DNA from: Candidatus Neomicrothrix sp. UBA814
Lineage (GTDB): Bacteria > Actinomycetota > Acidimicrobiia > Acidimicrobiales > Poriferisodalaceae
DNA: 64,000 bases
Reading direction: 5' to 3'
NCBI GenBank assembly: GCA_002296525.1
Contig: DBIA01000017.1
Location: forward strand, 62,001-126,000
Shown: positions 1-7,649 of the stretch, piece by piece
Layout: every line of letters begins with the position of its first letter
How positions within the stretch are numbered: position 1 is the first letter of the stretch
The notes under the pieces: model-generated
Told to the model about the DNA's origin: nothing
The model's database searches: none
What the model saw: only the letters and a program-made list of their open reading frames with translations
Made by a program: the position numbers and the translations under genes

Positions 1-1
1 T

Positions 2-412
2 GTCGGGCTAGTTCTTTTCAGCCAAATTGATTCCAACTCGACCATGTTTTCATTGGTTGTCGCTCTCTGCCTGGTGGGAATCGGACTCGGAAGCTTCCAA
101 GTACCGAATATGAGTTTTGTTATGGCATCGCTGTCACGTTCTCAGCAAGGCGTGGCAGGAGGAATGACGCAAATGGTGCGCACAGCGGGGCTCGTCGGAG
201 GTTTAGCGGTATGGAACACCGCGTTTGTCGGACTGCGAGATCGGCGATCTCGATCACTGGGGGTTGAAGAAGTGATGGCCCCAGAAGTGTTTGTGCCGAC
301 CTTCGGCCAGGTTGTTGGTATGTCAGGGGGACTCGCGATTGTGGCGCTTATCTTGACGATTGGAGTCAGGTTTGACGATCAACTCACTTCTGAGCTTCTC
401 GACGAGAAGTGA
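2..412 (+). CDS. MFS transporter, C-terminal part (5' end outside window)
   Basis: The frame is open from the first bases, so the gene begins upstream of the window. About 136 residues remain. They show hydrophobic segments near the start (MFSLVVALCLVGIGLGSF) and near the end (GLAIVALILTIGV), with a glycine- and methionine-rich stretch between them ending in an R-T-A-G-L-V-G-G motif. This pattern is typical of the last helices of DHA2/EmrB-type drug or solute pumps of the major facilitator superfamily. The substrate cannot be told. The 3' end overlaps the convergent gene at 384-1439 by 29 bases. Confidence 0.6.
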   Translation, partial: VGLVLFSQIDSNSTMFSLVVALCLVGIGLGSFQVPNMSFVMASLSRSQQGVAGGMTQMVRTAGLVGGLAVWNTAFVGLRDRRSRSLGVEEVMAPEVFVPTFGQVVGMSGGLAIVALILTIGVRFDDQLTSELLDEK

Positions 413-1439
413 AAGCGTTTACGCCGACAAGTTCGCGAATTTGAATGGATGGTTCGACAGAGCCGGCATCAAGCGGAGTGCCGGTGGCGTCGGCAATACG
501 AGTCATCATGTAGAAGTGCGCGGACACTGCCACTGCATCTACCAATACATCCGCGCCCGCAGCTTCGATGACCTGATCCTTGATGGATGCCAATTGACCT
601 TGATCTTCGTTGTATATGGCTTCACACAACCTTGAAAGCAGAGCTCCGTGTTCGACGCCGCCATCACCCGACTCGGAATTATCGATGGCCTCGAAAGTGA
701 CTTCGGCATCTTGGTTCATGCCGCTCAGACCGAGCAGCAACGCATGGCTGGTCGTTCAATAAAAGCACTCATTCAACTTCGAAGTTCTTGCAGCGATCAC
801 TTCAACCTGCATTCTTGAAAGTGAATTCTGGTCGGAGACCAGATCGGATAGAAGGTCACCTAATCCGACATATTGAACTGACGACAACAACTGCATTGAT
901 TCGTTTTCAAAAGGAACAGCGCTCAACGCTTTCACCACATTGGGTCCCTTTATTTGAGCGGTAGGGACCCAATGTGAGGTGACTTGGACAGAAGGGTCTG
1001 GAGACCTTGCGGGCTCAATACCAGATGGTTCAGGGAGGGACACGCGTTCGAGGTCCAGGGCGTCGGCGAACCGATCCACGGCGTTGGCCTGCGCGACTAC
1101 ACCAACAAGTTCCGCATATGCCTCAGGGTTGAGGCCCCGACCCACAATCGAAGCATGCCATTCAGCGGTCAGTGTCCCTGGGTGATTGGTGATTCGCCAA
1201 ATTGCGTCCACCGCAGCGGTAGGCAGAATGTTTTCACCTGAGACGAGCCCTTCAAATTCGCTAGGGGATTCCCACGGAGCGAGCGGTTCGGCATCTCGTG
1301 CTGCGCGAACCTGCTCAACTATCGCTAGGCGTTCCGCACCTGACCACCAAAGCCCGGTAGAAGCCCATCTTTTCGCCAATTCTTCATGCGCGTCGTTTAG
1401 ATCTGGCCTAATTGGAAGTTCAGTCGAATATGCGGGCAT
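384..1439 (-). CDS. AhpD/CMD-like redox selenoprotein (in-frame TGA = Sec228)
   Basis: The frame runs 351 codons from ATG at 1439 with one in-frame TGA at 758-756. Read through, the site is N-E-C-F-Y-U-T-T-S-H (Cys225, Sec228, His232). This matches the CxxCxxxH active site of AhpD-like alkylhydroperoxidases of the carboxymuconolactone decarboxylase fold, with Sec replacing the second, peroxidatic Cys. Sequence after the TGA stays family-like, with an R-I-A-D-A-T-G-T-P-L-D tail. The N-terminal half is a more diverged helical domain. A stem-loop suited to a bacterial SECIS lies at 738-720. By family it should be a cytoplasmic thiol or selenol peroxidase or oxidoreductase acting on peroxides. 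It is divergent from a Dyp peroxidase. The alternative, a nonsense mutation in a Cys-less pseudogene, is unlikely because the TGA falls exactly on the catalytic position. Confidence 0.85.
720..738 (-). promoter_or_regulatory. Candidate bacterial SECIS hairpin of the AhpD-like gene
   Basis: On the minus strand a 7-bp stem, GCTGCTC paired with GAGCGGC (one G-U pair), closes a five-base loop GGTCT. The loop starts 28 nucleotides from the T of the TGA codon. Known bacterial SECIS elements are small stem-loops just 3' of UGA with guanine and uracil in the apical loop, and E. coli fdhF presents a GGUC loop to SelB. The match in spacing and loop is good. SelB recognition is inferred. Confidence 0.7.
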
Positions 1440-1457
1440 ACCAAATATTTACATATA

Positions 1458-1472
1458 TGAACTTTATGTTCA
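1458..1472. promoter_or_regulatory. Inverted repeat in the divergent peroxidase/selenoprotein promoter region
   Basis: TGAAC-TTTAT-GTTCA is a 5-5-5 inverted repeat inside the 115-bp AT-rich gap between the AhpD-like selenoprotein (start 1439) and the Dyp peroxidase (start 1555). It is placed so that a dimeric regulator could control both genes. No regulator gene lies next to it, so this is only a candidate operator. Confidence 0.3.
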
Positions 1473-1554
1473 CGAAAGATTTGTCTGATGGGCACTGAAT
1501 AAGATAAGGAAGTAACGTACGATTCAGAACACTCACCAGCACGAAGGAGCGACG

Positions 1555-2484
1555 ATGGCGACACCTCAAAGAGCCATTTTTAATGGGATGGGTCAAAACC
1601 AGTGGTACGTGCACCTGAGCCGCACGGAGGGTGCGGATTTGGGAGCGATCAAATCAGCACTGAAAGACCTTCGAGCCGCATGTGCCTCCGAGGATATTAA
1701 CCTCACCCTCGGATTTGGCCCAGGGCTACTACCCGACCTCACCGACGACGTACCTGAAGACTTTCAGGTGTACGAAACAGTTGAGTCAGATGATGGCTCA
1801 GGGCGTCAAGCAAAAGGAACTCAAGAAGAGTTGTTGCTGTGGCTCAACCATGACGACAAAGACAAGGTCTGGAAGGCCCAGTACGACGCCCGTTCAGCGC
1901 TCGAAGGTCATATGGCAGTTGCTCGTGAGACGCCGACCTTTATTTACGGTGACTCACTTGATATGACCGGCTTCAAAGACGGAACTGGTAACCCCGCTGA
2001 CGAGGATCAGCCAGCTGTTGCCATCGTTGCGGATGGTGATCCCGGTGCGGGTGGAAGTCACATCATTGCTCAGCGATGGGTGCATGACCTTGATGGGTGG
2101 AATGCGTTATCAGACGACCAACAGGAAAAGAACTTTGGGCGTAAGAAGTTCCCGGGTATCGAAAAGACCGAGTCCCAGGAGGCCTACAGCCATCTCAGTC
2201 ACGTGGAACTCCGCGAAGACGGCAATCATGGTGGTGAATCCTCGCCGAAGCGAAACGAGATTGCCCGTAGGTCAACTCCGTATGCGTTCCACGATGGCAC
2301 CGTTGGTCTCTACTTCATGGCGTTCTGCAAGGACCAGGCACCGCTGAGGGAAAGACTGCGGATGATGTATGGCCTCGATGACGCGAACGGAGTTCGCGAC
2401 GCGATCACAGACTATTCAAACCCTGCCTCGGGATCGTTCTACTTTGCACCTAGCGAAGAAACACTCGACGCAATAACGGGTTAA
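1555..2484 (+). CDS. Dyp-type heme peroxidase
   Basis: The 309-residue protein carries the family signature G-F-K-D-G at 139-143 (distal Asp142) followed by T-G-N-P. A C-terminal region with S-H-L-S-H, an Arg-rich R-R-S-T-P-Y stretch and G-L-Y-F-M-A-F-C-K-D supplies the usual proximal His and distal Arg. Length is normal for the smaller bacterial Dyp class. There is no signal peptide, so it is probably cytoplasmic or encapsulin cargo, though no encapsulin gene is nearby. It uses hydrogen peroxide to oxidise organic substrates. The start is supported by AAGGAG seven bases upstream of ATG. It is divergent from a selenoprotein likely to act on peroxides, which hints at shared oxidative-stress control. 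Confidence 0.93.
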   Translation: MATPQRAIFNGMGQNQWYVHLSRTEGADLGAIKSALKDLRAACASEDINLTLGFGPGLLPDLTDDVPEDFQVYETVESDDGSGRQAKGTQEELLLWLNHDDKDKVWKAQYDARSALEGHMAVARETPTFIYGDSLDMTGFKDGTGNPADEDQPAVAIVADGDPGAGGSHIIAQRWVHDLDGWNALSDDQQEKNFGRKKFPGIEKTESQEAYSHLSHVELREDGNHGGESSPKRNEIARRSTPYAFHDGTVGLYFMAFCKDQAPLRERLRMMYGLDDANGVRDAITDYSNPASGSFYFAPSEETLDAITG

Positions 2485-2509
2485 GAACAGACAAATTTAA
2501 AACCAACTT

Positions 2510-2548
2510 GTGGCGGCTGTCCTCTGGTCAGCCGCCACAGTGTTTTTT
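2510..2548 (+). terminator. Rho-independent terminator after the Dyp peroxidase
   Basis: A 10-bp perfect stem, GTGGCGGCTG with CAGCCGCCAC, around a nine-base loop is followed by AGTGTTTTTT. It lies between convergent genes ending at 2484 and 2562. The T-tract orientation terminates the plus-strand gene. Confidence 0.85.
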
Positions 2549-2561
2549 GGGTAGACCTATC

Positions 2562-3008
2562 TCAGGTGACTTCCCATTGCACGAGTGTGAAATCTGGGTC
2601 TCCCTCGCGGTCTTCGAACACAACCGATACGGGTGCACCTATTTCGACTTCTTGTAGCGGATCACCGAGAAGGTTGCCGACCATCCTGACATTGTCTGCT
2701 TGGGGTAGCTCAACTAAGACAATGATGTACGGTCCGCGATCAGAAAGAGCGTTATGGACAGGATGATGGGGACGCTGCCAACTGTAAATTTGGCCGGTGG
2801 GGTTGACTGCTACCCACTCGAGTTCAAGCGAGTTGCAGGCGTGACACATCCATTCTGGCCCCCACTGATGGCGGCCGCATTTTTTGCAACGCTGAACTCT
2901 TAGTTCATGTGCGCGTGTGCCTTCCCAAAAGGGGGCGTCTAGTCCGTCATTAGCGGGTGCGGGCTGGCGGAGTCCTGGTAGGTGCGCATCATTTGTCGAT
3001 CGAGTCAT
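2562..3008 (-). CDS. DUF35 Zn-ribbon/OB-fold protein, thiolase partner
   Basis: This 148-residue protein has a rubredoxin-like zinc ribbon with Cys41, Cys44, Cys55 and Cys58 (C-K-K-C and C-H-A-C). A beta-rich OB-fold with a G-Q-I-Y-S-W strand and a G-x-P-V-x-V-x-F motif follows. DUF35 proteins form complexes with thiolase-like proteins in lipid, sterol side-chain and acyl-CoA metabolism. The next gene upstream is exactly such a thiolase and the two overlap by one base, so they almost certainly form a complex. The acyl-CoA substrate is unknown. Confidence 0.88.
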   Translation of the reverse strand: MTRSTNDAHLPGLRQPAPANDGLDAPFWEGTRAHELRVQRCKKCGRHQWGPEWMCHACNSLELEWVAVNPTGQIYSWQRPHHPVHNALSDRGPYIIVLVELPQADNVRMVGNLLGDPLQEVEIGAPVSVVFEDREGDPDFTLVQWEVT

Positions 3009-4192
3009 CAGGCAGTCTCCTCTGTTCCGTAGAGAGCTGTGGAAGCGACAGCGACCATTGGGCCAGCGTTAGCTAGAGCGACTTTGACATCGGGAACTTG
3101 GTTACAAGATTCGCCTCTTACCTGTCGTACAGCTTCTATCTGGAGGCCGAGGCCATGCATGTAGCATTCGGCTAAGTTGCCTCCGCTGGTGTTTAACGGC
3201 AGCTTTCCTCCATCTGCACGAAGATTGTCGAAGGTTAGAATCTCGTCGGCGTTTTCGTATGTACAAAGGCCGTGTTCGATCAAACTCATCACCACCCCGC
3301 CAGTGAAATTTTCGTAACTTTGTACAACATCAATGTCCGTTGCTGTGATGTCGGCTTGCTCATACAGATGTTTCACGGCTGGTTTGAAGCTCGAAGTGAC
3401 ATAGTCGGTGACGTTCTCTGCGGTAGCTCCGGAACGATGGCCACCGCTTTGTTGTGCGCCGAGTACTAAGGCAAGTGGTTTAGCTAAGTCTTTCGCCCGG
3501 TCTGTTCGGGTGATGATCATCGCTGCAGCGCCGTCGTTCTCCAAGCAACAGTCAAAGAGCCGGTATGGCTCTGTAATCCATCGCGAAGAGTCGTAAGTCT
3601 CTGCATCTAGCGTTTTGCCGTTCATAACTGCGCGGGGGTTGTTTTGTGCGTGGTGGTAACACGTCATCGCAATAGCACGCATAGCTTCTCGACCGACGCC
3701 GTGTTCATGCATAAATCTGGTGGTGCGCATAGCGTACATTTGGGCCGCGCTCATCATTCCGTAAGGGAGCGTGTAGGCAGCTGGCCCGCTGACCGGCCGG
3801 GATCCACCACTTCGACCGAAGCGACCGAACTGGCCCTGAGCCAAACCGCGGTAGGCCACGACAACGTTTGCGGATCCCGCCATGATTGCGCCTGAAGCGT
3901 TTTGAACGGCTGCAGCTGCTCCGCCGCCTCCGCTGGTCCACTGCATGTTGGAGTAACGAAGTTCAGGTATTCCGAGTGCGTTCGCTAGACGCGGAGGGTC
4001 ATTTCGATCATTGGAATAGGAACAAAATCCGTCTATTTCTTTTGGGCTTATTCCGGCGTCCTCGCAGGCAGCAATAATTGCCTTGAGCACTAGAACAAAC
4101 TCTGGATCTGGAGACTGACCGTGTTTGTAGTAGGTCGTTTCTCCGACTCCGACGACCGCTACCTTGCCTTTTAGGTTGTAATCATCATTCAT
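3008..4192 (-). CDS. Thiolase-like lipid-transfer protein (SCP2-thiolase family)
   Basis: The 394-residue protein has thiolase-fold features: a V-A-V-V-G-V-G-E-T start, a G-G-G-G-A-A-A-A-V helix region near residue 90, and a C-terminal half with N-T-S-G-G-N-L-A-E and an H-G-L-G motif. Members of this lipid-transfer subgroup work with DUF35 partners and may cleave acyl-CoA side chains by thiolysis or retro-aldol chemistry. Its start overlaps the end of the GNAT gene by four bases and its end overlaps the DUF35 gene by one, so the three are one transcription unit. Confidence 0.88.
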   Translation of the reverse strand: MNDDYNLKGKVAVVGVGETTYYKHGQSPDPEFVLVLKAIIAACEDAGISPKEIDGFCSYSNDRNDPPRLANALGIPELRYSNMQWTSGGGGAAAAVQNASGAIMAGSANVVVAYRGLAQGQFGRFGRSGGSRPVSGPAAYTLPYGMMSAAQMYAMRTTRFMHEHGVGREAMRAIAMTCYHHAQNNPRAVMNGKTLDAETYDSSRWITEPYRLFDCCLENDGAAAMIITRTDRAKDLAKPLALVLGAQQSGGHRSGATAENVTDYVTSSFKPAVKHLYEQADITATDIDVVQSYENFTGGVVMSLIEHGLCTYENADEILTFDNLRADGGKLPLNTSGGNLAECYMHGLGLQIEAVRQVRGESCNQVPDVKVALANAGPMVAVASTALYGTEETA

Positions 4193-4698
4193 GGTGACCT
4201 GACCGTAGCCCCCTGATTAGCAAGTTTGCTGAGATCTTGATCTGTAAGCCTGCAAGGGAGCCAGTCTTTCATCACTCTGGTGCCCAACGACTCGTAGAAA
4301 TCTATGGCTGTCTGGTTCCAGTCAAGAACCTGCCATTCCAGGCGTGGGCAATCCCGTTCCATGGCGATCCGAGCCAAAGACGCGAGTAGTAATTTGCCGA
4401 TGCCTTGACCCCGGAAATGTTCAGGTACGAACAGATCTTCAAGGTAGATACCCTTTTTGCCTCGCCAGGTTGAATAGTTATGAAAGAAAAGGGCAAAGCC
4501 TCGAGGTTCGTTTTCTACCTCAGCCAATAGACATTCGAATGGAGGGCGCTCAGAATCCAGTTGGTTACTGATTGAGGCTGGAGTTGCTTCGACGGCGTCA
4601 GGTTCTCGCTCGTATATAGCTAGCGCCTCAATGAAGTTAAATATTGTTGTTGCATCAGCCGATGTGGCAAAGCGAATCGTTGTATCGGTCACTGCCAT
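4189..4698 (-). CDS. GNAT-family N-acetyltransferase
   Basis: The 169-residue protein has the acetyl-CoA binding signature R-G-Q-G-I-G-K at 96-102, preceded by the beta-strand I-Y-L-E-D-L-F-V and followed by a D-W-N-Q-T-A-I-D-F-Y-E-S-L-G block. The whole resembles diamine N-acetyltransferases (SSAT-like) more than ribosomal-protein acetyltransferases. The substrate, possibly a small amine or amino acid, cannot be fixed from sequence. It is the first gene of the three-gene unit with the thiolase and DUF35 genes. Confidence 0.88.
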   Translation of the reverse strand: MAVTDTTIRFATSADATTIFNFIEALAIYEREPDAVEATPASISNQLDSERPPFECLLAEVENEPRGFALFFHNYSTWRGKKGIYLEDLFVPEHFRGQGIGKLLLASLARIAMERDCPRLEWQVLDWNQTAIDFYESLGTRVMKDWLPCRLTDQDLSKLANQGATVRSP

Positions 4699-4791
4699 GG
4701 CCTAGCACTAGATCACTCCACTCGGCTAATAGAGCGACGATGTTCGTTAAACAGATGCCCGGCTGCTTTCCAGCGACTAGAAACTTAGCCA

Positions 4792-5079
4792 ATGAGTGAT
4801 GATCAGCTTTCTCAGTTCCGGCAAAGTATCGACAACATTGATGCTGCGTTGATTCATATGCTTGCGGAACGATTTCGTATCACTCAGGCGGTGGGTGAAT
4901 ATAAAGCGGAAGCAGGAATGCCACCTGCCGATCCGACACGTGAACGCGAACAAATTGAGCGGCTTCGCAAGCTGGCAGAGGAAGCTGGGCTAGACCCAGA
5001 GTTCTCAGAGAAGTTTTTAAGGTTTGTGATTGACGAAGTGATTCGTCATCACGAACGAATAGCTGATACGCCCCAGTAG
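4792..5079 (+). CDS. aroQ: Chorismate mutase, AroQ class
   Basis: This is a stand-alone 95-residue all-helical chorismate mutase. Residues equivalent to those of the E. coli enzyme are present one position lower: Arg10, Arg27, Lys38, Asp47, Arg50 and Glu51. The Gln of the third helix is replaced by a His-His pair at 86-87. It converts chorismate to prephenate for phenylalanine and tyrosine synthesis. There is no signal peptide and no fused prephenate dehydratase or dehydrogenase domain. It stands alone between two minus-strand units; shikimate kinase lies 14 kb away. Confidence 0.93.
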   Translation: MSDDQLSQFRQSIDNIDAALIHMLAERFRITQAVGEYKAEAGMPPADPTREREQIERLRKLAEEAGLDPEFSEKFLRFVIDEVIRHHERIADTPQ

Positions 5080-5102
5080 GCGTTGCGCTGGACCCGAATT
5101 AG

Positions 5103-6317
5103 CTAACTTCTTCGGAGCACTTCACTCAATGTGTCGAAAATCTGTCCGATTTCGTCGTCGGTGATAATGAGGGGCGGACAGAATGCGACAGCTTCTCCGA
5201 TGCCGCGGCACACGACTCCGTTGCTGATCATCATGTCCCTGACCGGAATTGCGTCTTTACCTATTTCGCAGGCCCAGATACCACCGATCCCTCTGAAGCT
5301 GCTGATTGTCTCATCGCCGAGGAGAGCGCTAAAGCCGGCATGCATTTGATCGCCGATTCTTCGGGCTTCCGCAACAAGATTTTCGCTCTCAATTACCTCA
5401 AGGTTTGCGATGGCGGCTGCAGCGGCAGTGGGGTGGCCCGAGTAGGTGTAACCATGCATCAATTTCGCGGCCTCGTCACTGACGAGCTCGTTATTGAGAG
5501 CTTCGGAAATGATTACACCGGATAACGGCAGGTAGCCGGAGGTAACGCCTTTAGCGAAAGTAATCATGTCTGGAGTGACATCGAAGGTCTGACTTGCAAA
5601 CCACTGTCCCGTTCGACCAAACCCGCAAATGACTTCATCGAAAATCAGCAAGGATCCGTGTTGATCGCAGAGCCGCCTTAGTCCGGCTAGATAGCCGTCT
5701 GGGGGCACAATCACTCCGCCGGCACCTTGAACTGGTTCACAAATCACAGCGGCGATCCTTGATCCATACTCCGCGAAGAGGGTTGCTGCTTCCTCAATAT
5801 CGTCGTTAGGGATTTCGATTACGTGGGGGAGGAGATCGCCCCAGCCAACGCGATTTGGTTCGATGCCTTGAACGCTGGTGCCTCCGACGTTCACTCCGTG
5901 GTAACCGGCGTTTCGTCGCACAATGATTTGCCGGTCGGAATCTCCTCTACGTTGGTGAAACATCCGGGAAAGTTTCAAGGCGCTATCTACCGCTTCGGAG
6001 CCTGAACAGCCTAGGAATACTCGACCGTTGGGGTGAGGACTTACGCGACGTATCGCTTCTGCGGCTTCACTTGCCGGAGTGTTGGTGAACGGGTCGAAAG
6101 TGTTGTAGGTCTGCAGCTGGTCAAGTTGATCTTTAATGGCGTTGATCACTTTTGAGTTTCCATGGCCTATCTGACATAGCCACAGGCTGGCCATGGCATC
6201 TAGGTACTGATTGCCTTGGTCATCAACGAGAGTGCAATCTTTTGCGCTGACTATGTTTATGAAGTCGGTCTCGTTTTTGTTTGGCAAGCTGAAGCCGTGA
6301 AGCAGTGCGTCAGTCAC
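5103..6317 (-). CDS. Class III (omega) aminotransferase, PLP-dependent
   Basis: The 404-residue fold-type I transaminase has G-C-S-G-S-E-A-V near 103-110 for phosphate binding, the cofactor aspartate in I-F-D-E-V (Asp227) and the Schiff-base lysine in F-A-K-G-V (Lys256). It resembles omega-amino acid:pyruvate or adenosylmethionine-type transaminases acting on primary amines. The substrate is not identifiable. It ends convergently 23 bases from the chorismate mutase gene and is divergent from a class V aminotransferase. Confidence 0.9.
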   Translation of the reverse strand: MTDALLHGFSLPNKNETDFINIVSAKDCTLVDDQGNQYLDAMASLWLCQIGHGNSKVINAIKDQLDQLQTYNTFDPFTNTPASEAAEAIRRVSPHPNGRVFLGCSGSEAVDSALKLSRMFHQRRGDSDRQIIVRRNAGYHGVNVGGTSVQGIEPNRVGWGDLLPHVIEIPNDDIEEAATLFAEYGSRIAAVICEPVQGAGGVIVPPDGYLAGLRRLCDQHGSLLIFDEVICGFGRTGQWFASQTFDVTPDMITFAKGVTSGYLPLSGVIISEALNNELVSDEAAKLMHGYTYSGHPTAAAAAIANLEVIESENLVAEARRIGDQMHAGFSALLGDETISSFRGIGGIWACEIGKDAIPVRDMMISNGVVCRGIGEAVAFCPPLIITDDEIGQIFDTLSEVLRRS

Positions 6318-6412
6318 GGGGTCCCCCTTTTATCTTCCGCTCTGGTATTACACTTTAGAACCCTTGTCGGGTAGACGTTAACTAGAGCGAACATGCCGGT
6401 GTGACTCTTCGG

Positions 6413-6425
6413 GAAGGTACCCTTC
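6413..6425. promoter_or_regulatory. Inverted repeat in the divergent aminotransferase promoter
   Basis: GAAGG-TAC-CCTTC (5-3-5) sits in the 146-bp gap between the divergent class III (start 6317) and class V (start 6464) aminotransferase genes. It is a possible operator. No adjacent regulator gene supports it. Confidence 0.22.
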
Positions 6426-6463
6426 GATAACGCAAACAGCCGCCGGTGAGTTGGGGTGTAGAA

Positions 6464-7645
6464 ATGTCGTTGAGCTATGGCCGCCCGATGGTCTCCATTC
6501 CCGGTCCCTCGGTAATTCCCGATCGCGTATTGGCGGCGATGCACCGTCCAATGCCCAACATTTATGAAGGGGATTTAATCGACGTCTCTTTCAGCGTTCA
6601 AGACGACCTGCGGAAAATAGCGAGGACTGAGCAGCCAGTATTCATCAGTGTTTCGAACGGACATGGCGCGTGGGAAATGGCTATCAGCAACACCCTTTCT
6701 CGAGGAGACAAAATACTTGTTCTTGAGTCCGGTACGTTCGCTGTCGGTTGGGGAGAGATGGCTGAAGTTTCCGGAGTGAAGGCAGAGATCCTGTCCGGTA
6801 GTGACCCCGACCCAGTGAATCCTGCGGCGCTTGAAGAACGCCTTAAAGCCGATGTATCAGGAGAAATCGCTGCGGTAATGGTTGTTCAGGTAGACACGGC
6901 GACGTCGGTTCGAAATGACATTCAGGCCATCCGACACGCCATTGATGCAGCGGATCACCCCGCGCTTCTCATGGTTGACTGCATCGCTTCGTTGGGCTGC
7001 GAACCTTATGAGCATGATGAATGGGGCGTTGATATCACTGTCGCTGCCACTCAGAAAGGACTGATGGTCCCGCCAGGGCTTGGCTTCGTTTTCGCTAGCG
7101 AAAAAGCTTTGGCTGCGCATGAAAGAGCCGATCTGCGAAACGGATACTTTGATTGGGAACCCCGAACTAATCCGGAGCAGCACTACAAGATTTATTGCGG
7201 CACTCCACCCGTTCAGCACTTGTGGGCAATGCGTGAAGCACTTGACATGTTGTTTGAAGAAGGCCTCGAGAATGTTTGGGAACGACACAGAGTGCTAGCT
7301 GAGGCAGTGCGTGCTGCGGTGGAAGCATGGCATTCGCCTAATGGGCTTTCATTCAATATTGCATCACCTGAATCGCGTTCGAACTCGGTTACTACGATTC
7401 TGACGGGTGACGTTAACGCCAGTGAACTTCGTCGAATAGCGGAATCTAACGCTGGGCTAACGCTCGGCATAGGGCTTGATGAGTTTGTCGATCGAGCATT
7501 CAGGATCGGTCACATGGGTCATCTGAACCCTCCGATGATTTTGGGAACGTTAGGCACTATCGAGGCAACACTGACCGCAATGGGGGCTCCCATGAGTAAG
7601 TCCGGTGTTGCCGCGGCTGCAGCGGTTATTGGAGCGGCTCTATAG
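6464..7645 (+). CDS. Class V aminotransferase (alanine/serine-glyoxylate type)
   Basis: The 393-residue protein begins M-S-L-S-Y-G-R-P with the I-P-G-P-S-V-I-P motif typical of serine- or alanine-glyoxylate aminotransferases. The PLP lysine is Lys198 in A-A-T-Q-K-G, followed by the family P-P-G-L-G-F block. It would transfer an amino group to glyoxylate, giving glycine. A GTG at 6446 in frame would add six residues, but the ATG at 6464 fits the family N-terminus better. With the AGXT2-like gene at 12602 it makes two glyoxylate-type transaminases within 8 kb. Confidence 0.88.
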   Translation: MSLSYGRPMVSIPGPSVIPDRVLAAMHRPMPNIYEGDLIDVSFSVQDDLRKIARTEQPVFISVSNGHGAWEMAISNTLSRGDKILVLESGTFAVGWGEMAEVSGVKAEILSGSDPDPVNPAALEERLKADVSGEIAAVMVVQVDTATSVRNDIQAIRHAIDAADHPALLMVDCIASLGCEPYEHDEWGVDITVAATQKGLMVPPGLGFVFASEKALAAHERADLRNGYFDWEPRTNPEQHYKIYCGTPPVQHLWAMREALDMLFEEGLENVWERHRVLAEAVRAAVEAWHSPNGLSFNIASPESRSNSVTTILTGDVNASELRRIAESNAGLTLGIGLDEFVDRAFRIGHMGHLNPPMILGTLGTIEATLTAMGAPMSKSGVAAAAAVIGAAL

Positions 7646-7649
7646 ACGG

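Noticed and set aside
384..758. The downstream half of the AhpD-like gene as a separate gene or pseudogene fragment
   Set aside because: It would start at a TTG without ribosome site and lack the active-site cysteine; the TGA lies exactly at the catalytic Cys and a SECIS-like hairpin follows, so Sec read-through explains it better.
1420..1614. A 64-residue minus-strand frame over the Dyp peroxidase start
   Set aside because: It overlaps the promoter and the start of two well-supported genes and has no recognisable content.
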